DNA of 64,000 nucleotides from Ecdyonurus torrentis (lineage: Eukaryota; Arthropoda; Insecta; Ephemeroptera; Heptageniidae). The stretch lies in contig OX439127.1 in assembly GCA_949318235.1 (NCBI GenBank), positions 33,764,873 through 33,828,872 on the forward strand, in the 5' to 3' direction. The translations under genes were made by a program, and so were the position numbers. This document shows positions 1 through 22,000 of this stretch, piece after piece (within the stretch, counting starts at the first letter, position 1; each line of letters begins with the position of its first letter). Below the pieces are notes generated by a model, which saw only the letters and a program-made list of their open reading frames with translations, was not told the DNA's origin and did no database searches.

Positions 1-1151
1 CATTAGTGTAATATTGTAACAATTAATGGATTAAATTTAATTAGTTGAATAGAAATAAAAAATAAAAATAATTTTAACTGTTTTAATAGTGCATTTGGTT
101 ATATACGTTAAAACCGTATAAATAGGCTTTCACAGACTGCTGTGCTGTAAACGTGCACGTAACACTAAAATATTTTAACTGTTGAAACATAGTAGCTAAC
201 ATGTTAAGGAACAAAACTGGGGGCTGAGCCATCCTTAAGGGTCAACCCTGAGACCCTGAAAAAATCGCAAAGTAGGTACATTTGACAAAAAAGTTAGATT
301 ATTTTAGCCATTTCAGTGATTTTTACTGAATTAGGCGTGAAAAAAGGGCACAAGGGGTTGACCCTTGATAAGGGTTTAACCTCTTAATAATTTTAAAAGT
401 ATCTAATTATCAATTTATCGGGGTTGATACCCTTCAGGGGTTTACCCTTAAAGACCCTGGTGACCTTAAAATGGACTGTTTATAGATAATATGAGATATG
501 AAAATAATTAAAATTACTTAAATGAAAATTAAAATGTGCACCCTTACGAGGGTGTCTTAGCAGCCTTGGAGTGATGGACACAATTTATGAGAGCAAAGAC
601 ACTTTTAAGCATTATTTTTCTGACTTAATATTCTTTATTTTTAATTATTTTCACATATCATATTATCAATAAACAGTCCATTTTAAGGTCACCAGGGTCT
701 TTAAGGGTAAACCCCTGAAGGGTCTCAACCCCGATAAATTGATAATTAGATACTTTTAAAATTATTAAGAGGTTAAACCCTTATCAAGGGTCAACCCCTT
801 GTGCCCTTTTTTCACGCCTAATTCAGTAAAAATCACTGAAATGGCTAAAATAATCTAACTTTTTTGTCAAATGTACCTACTTTGCGATTTTTTCAGGGTC
901 TCAGGGTTGACCCTTAAGGATGGCTCAGCCCCCAGTTTTGTTCCTTAACATCTTAGCTAATATGTTTCAACAGTTAAAATATTTTAGTATTACATGCACG
1001 TTTACAGCACAGCAGTCTGTGAAAGCCTATTTATACGGTTTTAACGTATATAACCAAATGCACTATTAAAACAGTTAAAATTATTTTTATTTTTTATTTC
1101 TATTCAACTAATTAAATTTAATCCATTAATTGTTACAATATTACACTAATG
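1..1151. mobile_element. Large foldback (hairpin) transposable element, left edge possibly cut
   Basis: Bases 1-512 and about 637-1151 are near-perfect reverse complements: base i pairs with base 1152-i, with only scattered mismatches and small gaps. The arms are about 510 bp and the loop about 125 bp. Both arms carry short repeats built on GGGTCAACCC/GGGTTTACCC-like words. No coding sequence is visible, so it is non-autonomous. The match starts at base 1 of the window, so the arms may extend further left, and the target duplication cannot be judged. The superfamily is unknown. Confidence 0.85.
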
Positions 1152-1964
1152 TTAGTTAAAATGCATCCTGCAACAAAATATCAAGCATAAACTGAATATT
1201 TTAAACGAAAACCCCTGAAATAAGGCTATTTTACGCATGGTGACCTATATTTGGCAACACTGTAGCTAAATGTGGCAACATAGGATTTTGAAAAAATTCA
1301 TGGGCATAGAAAAAAGGAAGCCTTACAACTTTTGCTTGAAACTTTTTTTGCTGAGAGCATTAGTTGAGGCACAAAAAAATAAAGTATATTTCAGGGGTCT
1401 CCAGGGGTGCAAGGGTTGGGTATCCCGCATGGCTCAGCCCCGGGAAATCATAGGCTGGGTGTCATCTGCAAGTGTACCAAGTTTCATAACTCTAGAATGA
1501 AATGCACGGTTCGAGGTTTTTTTTCCTTTAAGGTTCCGGACTATATGATTTAAAAAGTTTAGCAGTTCAACAAGTCTATCACATCATGAATTCGCATTGA
1601 AATACATTTTATATTTTAACAAATACTTTCAGTACATTAGTAAATCAATTAATTTATATGTGTACAAAAATACTGTCAATTTTGCATTTTTATTTTTTTA
1701 ATAAAAGAACTGCCACGTTATTATTTTGTCTTAATTATTTTACGTTACATTATTATTATTATTGTGGATAAATATTATGGGTTTTACTTCAAATTAAGCT
1801 GTAGTAGTGATTGTTGACATTCTGTTGTTTAATTTTAAATAAATTATGTAGAGATTGCTTACATTAAATAACACTAATAACAGAGTGCTCCTAGCATGAT
1901 TAAATTAATCTTGCCTTATTATTTTAAAAGAAATCTGTAAATTTTACGTCTATTTACGTCTATA
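1152..1964. other. Gene-free AT-rich stretch
   Basis: No coding exon is recognised. The part at 1395-1450 has words such as CAGGGGTC and GGCTCAGCCCC that resemble the arms of the neighbouring foldback, so it may be a decayed relative. The rest is unstructured AT-rich DNA. Confidence 0.4.
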
Positions 1965-3015
1965 TATATGTTAGCGCCAAAACCCGAAATTGACCCAAAC
2001 TAGGTATTTTTGCTCATTTCGGCTTTTGGTTCGTCGCTTTTTGCCAAAACCCGGAATCCCAGTTTATTTCGGCTTTTGGTCACGAAATTTTGATCCATAC
2101 TAGTTTTGAGCATTTCGCAAAAAGCAAAACCCGGTGTAAACATTTATGTCTAGTTTTGGTCTTTGAATTTTGACCAGAACTAGTTGTGGTCAAAATAGAA
2201 AAATCAAAAGCCGAAATATGAACATTTCTCACCCCAGAATTTTATGCAATGATAAAAGACTATAATTATATTATAAATGCATGATGTTTTGGTATTATAA
2301 TTTAGGCGTTAAAACAATGTATTATTTACAACTAACAATTATTTTACTTGAAATGCAAAATATATGGTCTGAAAATATTAATTTGATTAGAATGCGCTGA
2401 CCATAATCTCTAAATCATATGGCTATAGATACGGAATATAAATTGAGATAATACGAAAAATAATCTAAAAACTGTTTGACCTAGCAATGAACCACTTTTG
2501 CAATGAGCGTATACTTTTTGAAACAATTTGAAATTTTCTTTATGCATTTCTTACAAAAAAAAAAAAAAACATTTTCCCTTGTTGCAACAATTACAAATAT
2601 TTTATTGCAAGTGGGCCATTCAGTAATAGTATATTATTATTGTTTTGAGAGGATACTTACGATTAAATGTAAATTAAGAGCTATGTATAAAACCACTAAC
2701 CATGTTCACTTATAATTTGCGCACCAACAATATACGTGTGTTGTGAACTTTTTAAATTCAGACACTTTCTTATCCTGTTTTTAACGAATATTATGAAATT
2801 ATAAACCATGTTTTCAGCACAGAGACAAACAGTCAACTGAATGTACGTACAAAAGAAATATTTTAAAATAAATCGTTATCACTGGATAAAGTAAGGTGGA
2901 CTTGAACTTTGAACCAATATAAGGGAAATTAGTCATAAGTCATAATATATATCACTCTTATTCTTATTGTAAATTAAAATGAATATTTTTACTTTTTTTT
3001 TATTTAATGTGTCGT

Positions 3016-3086
<71 letters not shown>

Positions 3087-3375
3087 CTTATATATCAATA
3101 ATTGAGTTCAGAAATGTTCATATTTCGGCTTTTGATTTTTCTATTTTGACCACAACCAGTTCTGGTCAAAATTCAAAGACCAAAACTAGACATAAATGTT
3201 TACACCGCGGGTTTTGCTTTTTGCGAAATGCTCAAAACTAGTATGGATCAAAATTTCGTGACCAAAAGCCGAAATAAACTGGGATTCCGGGTTTTGGCAA
3301 AAAGCGACGAACCAAAAGCCGTAATGAGCAAAAATACCTAGTTTGGGTCAATTTCGGGTTTTGATGCTAACATAT
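1965..3375. mobile_element. 1.4-kb element with ~265-bp terminal inverted repeats
   Basis: 1965-2229 is the reverse complement of 3110-3375 at high identity. The outer ends read TATATGTTAGC on both sides. The arms repeat the words CCGAAAT, GCTTTTGG and CCAAAACCCG several times. The centre is AT-rich, has no transposase and ends in a long CT microsatellite. TA-rich flanks would suit a TA-target family, but I cannot assign a superfamily. Confidence 0.8.
3020..3082. repeat. (CT)n microsatellite
   Basis: An uninterrupted CT run of about 63 bp lies inside the 1.4-kb inverted-repeat element, just before its right arm. Confidence 0.95.
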
Positions 3376-3709
3376 ACAAAAATTACAAAAACAACTTCAA
3401 TAAAAATTCATGCACAAACAGAAACACCACTTTGGAGCAACTGAGCTCTCCTTAAAATATTTCTTTTGGATAAAAATAAAATAAAAATAAAAAATAAAAT
3501 ACAGAAAGTTAGAAGTTACATATTTTCGTTACACTATATATATACTTCATTAAAATAATGCTGTAAGAACATCCACCCACAGTTAACTCTTAAATGTATG
3601 TACATATTATGGTTTTCCTATTATTAAATTTCCTAACACTGATGCTGTGACTGTAAATATAGTATTATCAGTTTCATAATATGTAATTATGACTTACTTT
3701 TGACTTCAG

Positions 3710-14735
<11,026 letters not shown>

Positions 14736-15719
14736 TTAAAGAAAATATCATGCATAGAAAGTGAAAACATGTTTAATTATTACGTAACTTTCGCATATTT
14801 ATACCTTTATACCTTAGTATACTACCTTTATACCTTAGAACAAAATTTAGAAATATAATGTTAAAATATACTTCATTTGAAATTATATATCTAATTTAAA
14901 AATACTATTAAAGAAGTTTAAAAAAATGCAATATTTTAATTTGAAATATCATGAATGAAAATGAAATCAATAATTATTTATTGCATTGCACAACAAATAG
15001 TTGTATACACGTAACATAAGTCACATAACATACACGTAACATTTTTATATAAAGTTTCATGTGAATGCTCAATTAAAAATAATGTTCGGACTAGAATTAT
15101 GGATTTTCAACAAATTAAAACCTTTTACACTATTTTACAGGATCTAAAGGTTCCTTATTTTCGTTGATCATTAACAATGTTGACAATTTCTAAGATAAAG
15201 ATTTAAATGCGGTTAAAATATCGCTTTATTTGCAAACCGGTTTACGCGCTAAAATATGGGATAAGATATATATCTAAACGATTATACGGTTTTAAATTTT
15301 TTAACAAGTACCCACAGCCATAATTTTTACTAAAAAAAAGTTTGCACTGCTTTAATTTTTTTTTTCTATTTATGACAAAAAGAAACTAAAATTTTAAGAT
15401 ACAACTTTCTTTTTGTTGCCATTTGTGGCAGTATTAATGCCAAATTCAACTTGCATTTCTTGTCCGAAAGAAGAAAATACTCGACAAAGCATTGTTTATT
15501 ATTATTATTTTCTTCTTCTTCTTGCCGCTACATTATATATATTATCTTGCAAATAAAACTGCATTAAAATCAACAACAATATGCACAGTAAGATTCGCAA
15601 CAATATGGAGTATGAGTCTACGATTTAAATAATATTATTTTTGAATCACAGTAAAATTTGCTTCTAGTGTGTTAATTATATTATGCGGTTATAATACTTA
15701 CCCTTTTTTTTTTTTTTTT
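14736..15719. other. Astacin 3' flank, AT-rich
   Basis: AT-rich sequence after the astacin stop codon. AATTAAA at 14734-14740 overlaps the stop region and could act as a weak polyadenylation signal, but I cannot fix a 3' end. No other gene is recognised. Confidence 0.4.
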
Positions 15720-15734
15720 TTATAGCTTAAAAAT

Positions 15735-15860
15735 CAGGGCTAAAAGTAGAAATAAATCATTACCGGGGCTCTGCGGCGAGCGCGAAGCGCGAGCCGCAAA
15801 GGGGGGGGGGGGTGCAGGGGAGGCAGCCCCCCTGCTGGGGGGTGCGGGGGGCAGAGCAGC
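15735..15860. repeat. GC-rich repeat patch
   Basis: A sharp GC island in AT-rich DNA: GCGGCGAGCGCGAAGCGCGA, a G run, then CAGCCCCCCTGCTGGGGGGTG. It resembles the GC-rich subterminal blocks of the two hAT-like elements and may be a fragment of a related element. Confidence 0.5.
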
Positions 15861-16089
15861 TCGCAAAATTTGTTAGTAATTATTTATGTAAAATATCGTG
15901 ATTTTGCATTACTAATTCTAAATAAATATCCATGTTTTATTCTTTTATTAGGGTTGAACCGACAAATCCGGAGACATTTCAGTCTTTATCTCCCACTGAT
16001 ACGTTTGCGCATTTTTTTTTTCTTTTTTTAGTTTTTTTTTTTTCATAAAGTTAATGATAAATATGCAGAAATTAGACCTCTGGGCACAA

Positions 16090-17138
16090 TACTCCGGAAT
16101 TTTTAAGTTTAAGTGATTGAAGTTGGTAGAGATGAAGTTTCGGTACCGCGCCGAAAAACCGCTAACTGACCATGCTTTAAAAATCTTTAGTTACAACAGA
16201 CTTTGCATGCACAAAATTTCATACAAAATGTTACCTTTGAGAACAAAGAACAAAGAACATATATGTAAGAAAAAGGGCAGAGGACTCGTGAAGCCATCCA
16301 GACTAAGAAAAAAAAGGCCCTATATACATAGATATAAAATGCTATAATTTAGAGGCAAAATTGGAGTCAGCACCACCAACATAGCTTTCAATGCAGAAGA
16401 AGACATCAGGATAGCATATTTTGTGTCATTATAAGGCGGGAAATTGGATACTGCGGTGGGATTTGACTAAAAAATCGTAAAGAAAGAAAGGCCTGAAATT
16501 TTGCACAGTGATACATTGTATAGGATATGATATTTTCAAAAATGAAAAAAAAATTGGGGGGTCACCATGCTAGATTTTAAATTATAATTTTTTGAAGTTT
16601 TGGTCCCATAAAAGCCCATGTTAATTTCAATAATAATTTTCTCTCTTATCTGATGGTCACGGGTTCTGGAAATTTTATCATAGCTGTTAACTATTAACTT
16701 TGAAATAGCATCATAAAGTTTGCAAGTTTCTTTTTAGATTTTAGATTAGATAAGATTTTTAGATTAGGTTTTAGATATAAAACCCTTGTAGAAAATTATC
16801 TGTCACTAAATTATAGAAGCAGAGGAGTAAATGAACTTAAAAATTGCAAACTTTGGGATTTTAAAATTTCAAAAATGGAAAATTGGCAACATTCGATTTT
16901 TTAAAAATGTCATTATAACTTCTTCTCAAAACGCAAAAGAGAGTCATAGTGCTGACAGATGGCTCGATTATAGCCTTGATGAAGACCCTTGGCCTTGGGT
17001 AGCTAGGACCCAAATTTCGCGCTAGTTTCCACGTCCTATCTAGCCGTCCTTCCTAGCAATAGTCGGTTCCGCGAATAAAAACTGTATACTGAAACTTCAT
17101 CTACTAACTTTAATGACTTTCACTTAAAAATTCCGGTG
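16090..17138. mobile_element. ~1.05-kb element with ~55-bp inverted termini
   Basis: The left end CCGGAATTTTTAAGTTTAAG... and onward to AGATGAAGTTTCGGTA is matched in reverse complement by the right end (...TACTGAAACTTCATCT to ...CTTAAAAATTCCGG). The interior has short open frames, the longest about 76 codons with many Lys/Arg, not recognisable as a transposase. Between the astacin and RASSF genes. Confidence 0.7.
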
Positions 17139-17399
17139 CTGTGTGGCTATGTATTTGTTCTACATATTATAGGCTTTATAAAAAACTAAACGGAAAGAAA
17201 ATCGCGCAAACATATCGGTGGGAAATCAAAAGGTTGAAATTTTTCTGGATTTGCCAGCCTAATTACCTTGTATGCTTTATATTACATACCTTTTACACAA
17301 TATTTTGGATTCCAAATACAATTAAACACCATTTAAACACAATTTTTTTTAAAGAATTTTAAGTTATTTAACACACACACATCATGACACTGCGTATTA

Positions 17400-17725
17400 T
17401 AATAATACTATCGTTCTGTAAACTACATACAAAAATTGAGCCGGCTTCGAAAACGTTTCTTTTGTTATAAACAGCTAGCTGTATAAAAATATGACGTCGT
17501 TACCTGTTTACTACGTTTATACATAATGGTCGATCATTGTTATTTCTTCTTTTAGAACTTTGAACTTGATAAGAATGAAGAAACTCCACAAAAAAAGTTC
17601 CATGCTCTTCATGCGACTCAATTTTGTTTGTCTCAAAAAACAAGAACAACCAATGAATGTGTCGTATTTTGTTGGTCAGCCAATCACTGCTGTTGAGATT
17701 CACTTTACTTTACAGAACAAGCTTA
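17400..17725. repeat. Dispersed ~300-bp repeat family, copy 2
   Basis: It shares AAACTACATACAAAAATTGA, GATCATTGTTATTTCTTC, CTTGATAAGAATGAA, CTCAAAAAACAAG, AACCAATGAATGTGTCG and CAGCCAATCACTG with the other three copies, in the same order and strand. Confidence 0.75.
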
Positions 17726-17841
17726 TAATTTAAAATTTTCCATTCAAATAAAAGTTATGAACAGATAAAATATTTTATGTTGCTATACTTGTTGCGTTTT
17801 TATTTTGAATAACTAATATTAAGAGTCCCGTACATATATAT

Positions 17842-17844
<3 letters not shown>

Positions 17845-17900
<56 letters not shown>
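17845..17900. repeat. (TA)n microsatellite
   Basis: A TA run with minor CA interruptions in the astacin-RASSF intergenic region. Confidence 0.9.
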
Positions 17901-17915
<15 letters not shown>

Positions 17916-18142
17916 AATAATTATGTATTTATTAAAAAAATTTCAAACGTTGGCGATCACATATTATGAAAAGTGTAAGAATATAAACTGCAATAAAAGA
18001 TATGATGATTATACACGAACATATTTTTTTGGGGCGAGATGAAACTTGATTGAATCAAGTTCATGACCTTTGATTGCATATATTAATAAGCTATAATGAC
18101 TTTATATGCACAAAGTAATAAATCATAAACTTTAATATATTG

Positions 18143-18162
18143 GGGGGGGGGGGGGGGGGGGG
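18143..18162. repeat. Poly(G) tract
   Basis: About 20 consecutive G in otherwise AT-rich DNA. A run this long may form quadruplex DNA or mark an assembly weak point. Confidence 0.85.
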
Positions 18163-18559
18163 AAGCGAAGGGTCTGCGCAAAGTTGTTTTTTTTACATAA
18201 TATGAATTATTACATTCCCAGTATAATCCGATAAGATATAACAGTAGTATAATTAGTAGTTATTTATTTATTATACATTATATATACAGTCACCGGATAC
18301 ACCTTAATTAATTAATTAAGTTTTTTATTATAACATATTATGACATAATAATATTATATTGATATGACGTACGACGGTACGACGGTACGACGTCATCATC
18401 ATTTTGTTATAGTTTTCTCCTGAGTTTTTCTCTCTATTATTATTATAACGCATATTTTCTGTAATAAATAACTCAACGCCCTATCCGTCCCTGCAGTATT
18501 TACCATTATAAATTAAATATATACAAACATCAAAAATCGCAGCGGCAAAAAGCACTCAA

Positions 18560-18587
18560 ATCGTGACGATCATATGATCGTCACGAT
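18560..18587. promoter_or_regulatory. Perfect 28-bp palindrome upstream of RASSF
   Basis: The half-site ATCGTGACGATCAT is followed immediately by its exact reverse complement. It lies about 400 bp before the RASSF start codon. Each arm contains TGACG, as in CRE/ATF-type sites, but any regulatory role is inference. Nearby, 18365-18395 has a short tandem of TACGACGG. Confidence 0.45.
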
Positions 18588-18985
18588 ATGTCATAATTAA
18601 TATTGCATTCTAAAAAATATAAAATAAAATGATTATTTGTACTAAAAATAATAATATTATTATAAATAAAAAATTAATAAAGCGACGAAAGTAAAATTAT
18701 TGGTGAAAAGAGTGCTGCGCGTCTAATTATGTACGAGATATATTATATGCCTTATACATTATTGTCAAAGGCCTTCTACGTCTCTTTAAAAAATCCCACC
18801 TTGACTCGCCTTGACTTTTAATCGTAAATTTGTAATTTGTATGAAACGATGCGAACGATAAAACGCCTCTGCGTCTAGTGCTGCTCTAGTGTTGCAAACT
18901 TGAAGCTAAATTACGCCTCGGCAGCTGTGGTCTGTGGTTGACAAAGAATAAACATAAAAGTTGATATTTGACACTTTCATAGATA

Positions 18986-19025
18986 ATGTGGAAGTGTCAT
19001 AAATGTGGAAAACCTGTGTATTTTG
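18986..19025 (+). CDS. Rassf: RASSF exon 1: start and first LIM zinc pair
   Basis: The exon encodes [13 protein letters not shown] plus one base. The first CxxC of the LIM domain lies here. The donor is G|GTAAGT. The stop TAG at 18980-18982 is in frame, which fixes this ATG as the first possible start in the exon. Confidence 0.88.
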
Positions 19026-22000
19026 GTAAGTTAATAAATTAAGATGTTGCTATTATTAACATAATACATTAGAATTTATTAAAAATAAAATCGATTATTA
19101 CCTTTATCTTAAACTGCAAATATGTATGTATAGCTTTAGAAAACCTTTTTGCTTCCGACATGCAAACAACCCACACATGATTTCATTTTTTTTTATGGAA
19201 TGAACGAAATTTATTCTTATTTTGCATTTTTTATTTATTTCCTTTTAGCTGAGAGAAAACAGTCATTAGGTTATGACTGGCATCCTGAATGTTTACGATG
19301 TGAAGAGTGTGGGAAGCGCCTAAATCCTGGACAACATGCGGAGGTAAATATCCTATATGTATATTATGCATTTACCGTATGTAATTCATTTGTAATTTGT
19401 ATGATACTAATGATCAATTAGATTATGATTTTGCAAAAAAAAAAAAAAAAAAAAAAAAGAGAAAGAGAAAAAAAAAAAAAAAAAAAAGAAGCGAATAAAT
19501 AAAATAAATAATAATAAAAAGAAAGATGTATATAAGTTCAAACACTATAGTGTTTGCACATTTATGTTCCTGCAGTGCACATAAATGGTACAATAAAAAT
19601 AACTTAACATTATTTTTGTACTTTGCATGATATCCTAGGATAGGCAATACATACTATTGCAATGTATGTACTGTGAATCATATATAAATAATGTGTGTAG
19701 TGTGTATAAGTACAGAAATATTTCTCATAAAGCACTGGAAAATTTACAAATGTAAACTCTCGGAGCTCGGAGTCATAATTTTAATAAAAGGTTCCCTTTA
19801 AAATGAAAATGAAAAGTTAGTCTGAGTTAGTGGGCATGTTGGATCCATATTTTTAGAATTGATTATATTGCAACATTTTTTTTTTTATCTAGAATAATGA
19901 GGCTACTATATGTAGTTCCATAAACCGCTTCTTACCTTTTGAACAAACGTGATATCATACCGGATATTGATAAGAAACTCACCTTTATTGAAAATGTAAG
20001 GAGTGGTTCTGGGAACTAGTAGACTCAATAATGTTTTACTTAAGAATCTTAACTTAACTCTTATCTTAATCTTAACCTAAAGAATCCCTTAAACTCTAAA
20101 CAGACGATATGGTTAAAAGGCTTATTTTTAGCATATTTAATTTGCTGTAGTGACAATTTAGTTAGTTTCTTAGTTTCGACTTAATTAAGTTTATAACAAT
20201 TATCCATTTGATGAACAATTAATAATAACTTAGGCTAATATGTTACAAAAATACTCGTAAATATGTGGTTCTAACGTGGGGTGTATTCGAAATGTAGTAA
20301 AAGTGGCTGAAAACTAAGCATTCCATTTCCAACTTTAAAATATCCTTGCAATTGTTCAAAGCAGTGATTGTTTTATATGATTATGTTCACAAGATACTAA
20401 AATAGCCAAATGAAAGATTTGTACAGAAATGAATGATCTTGTTGAAAATAATATATAGGGTATTGTAATTAGTTAGGAAAGGTTAAAAACCATTTCGGTT
20501 TGAATTGATAATCAAAGAAAAGGATAGGAGAAACCAACAAGCGCCTTACCACGATGAGGTCCGCAGCTCGGTGAAAATCTTGATGTCACAGGTTACACAC
20601 ATATTTACAATTTTACTAAGACGTTTCGAGGGCAACAGCCCTCTTCTTCAGTTGCTTAGACTCTAAGCAACTGAAGAAGAGGGCTGTTGCCCTCGTCTAA
20701 GCAACTGAAGAAGAGGGCTGTTGCTCTCGAAACGTCTTAGTTGCCCTCGTCTAAGCAACTGAAGAAGAGGGCTGTTGCTCTCGAAACGTCTTAGTAAAAT
20801 TGTAAATATGTGTGTAACCTGTGCCATCAAGATTTTCACCGAGCTGCGGACCTCATCGTGGTAAGGCGCTTGTTGGTTTCTTCTATCCTTTTCTTTGGTT
20901 ATCAATATATAGGGTATGTTAGCTTCCAATCACGAATTCGCGTCGAAAGCGGTCAAAATAGAGCGAATGCGTTGGGACCAGGTGCGAAGCTTCATGATTC
21001 AAAATTCATGTTCGGAACACTGCAAATTTAATCCCAACGCATTCAGAACATGCAGAATTGATCTCACTGCATTGGGGCAAAATTGAAAATACCCAACGCG
21101 TTTCGGTATAATATTACAAAAAAAAAAAAATAATAATAATAATAATTGGTGCAATACTGGTAATGCTTATATGTGTATTTTTTTTCACCAAAAGTTCCAT
21201 TATTTAAGTTTTTAATGGACCACTTGCAATGAACAAACTATATAAAATAATTTGAATATTCTTAATAATGCATTTTTTTTTATTGAAAAACAACAAATTA
21301 ACATTCCAAGTGGTCCAATGTGTATAATATATATAAAACATGTTTGCTTATATAGAGTTTGATCCTAATGTTTATTTCGTATTTCAGCACAAAGGAGTAC
21401 CTTATTGTCATGTTCCTTGTTATGGAGCATTGTTCGGACCTCAACTTTTTGGCCACGGTACAAGAGTTGAGTCTCACACAAGTTTTGGCAAAGTGGAAAA
21501 TAGAACAGGTTGCTCAAATCTCCCTAGAAGCCACCTTGAATCAAAAATAAAGGTTTTCAATCAATACTATGACGGCAAGAGCGGAGAGATTCGTAGTAGA
21601 GAGGTAATCATTTTGAAATGTTGTAAATTGTGCACAGTCACGGCATTAAAAATGAAATTTGCAGCATTATTATGGGAAAAACATAAATATACAACAGTGG
21701 GTGGTGGGTGAGTTGTCACCCACTTCAAACTTGGGGAGAGTTGAGAAGATAGGAGAAATATTTATCACTTCGACTGTCTGCAGTGTCTGCATTATAATGC
21801 AAGGGCAGGGTGCCACATGATAAGTGCTCCCGAGGTGCCTGCCTGTCTGCTGTATGCAATGTTCAGGGGAAAAAACAAACAGACTTAACTCTTTCGTTGG
21901 TCTCTAAATTAACTTGGACTGTGGGTGAAAAAGATTTCTCCTCTCTTCTCAAACCTCCTTAAAGTTGTGGTGGGGAAACACAACTCTCATATGCTTTTAT

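Larger units (their letters stand above)
20504..20908. repeat. Inverted repeat with hammerhead-like 54-bp tandem units
   Basis: The left arm (from TGATAATCAAAGAAAAGGATA at 20504) and right arm (ending at 20908) are reverse complements of about 150 bp, except that the right side carries extra tandem copies of a unit near the centre. The shared unit reads CTAAGCAACTGAAGA, then a GAGGGC-TGTT-GCCCTC (or GCTCTC) hairpin, then GAAACGTCTTAG. It lies in RASSF intron 2. It may be a remnant of a Penelope-like element with inverted terminal copies, or of a retrozyme; no reverse transcriptase is present. Confidence 0.8.

Noticed and set aside
18143..18162. Poly(G) tract as a regulatory quadruplex
   Set aside because: A single homopolymer run is as likely to be a simple repeat or sequencing artefact; kept only as a repeat.
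21340..21711. Start codon at 21340 as an alternative beginning for the RASSF frame
   Set aside because: The frame is open across the acceptor at 21387, but exons 1 and 2 supply the remaining LIM zinc ligands and join in phase, so this is intron read-through.
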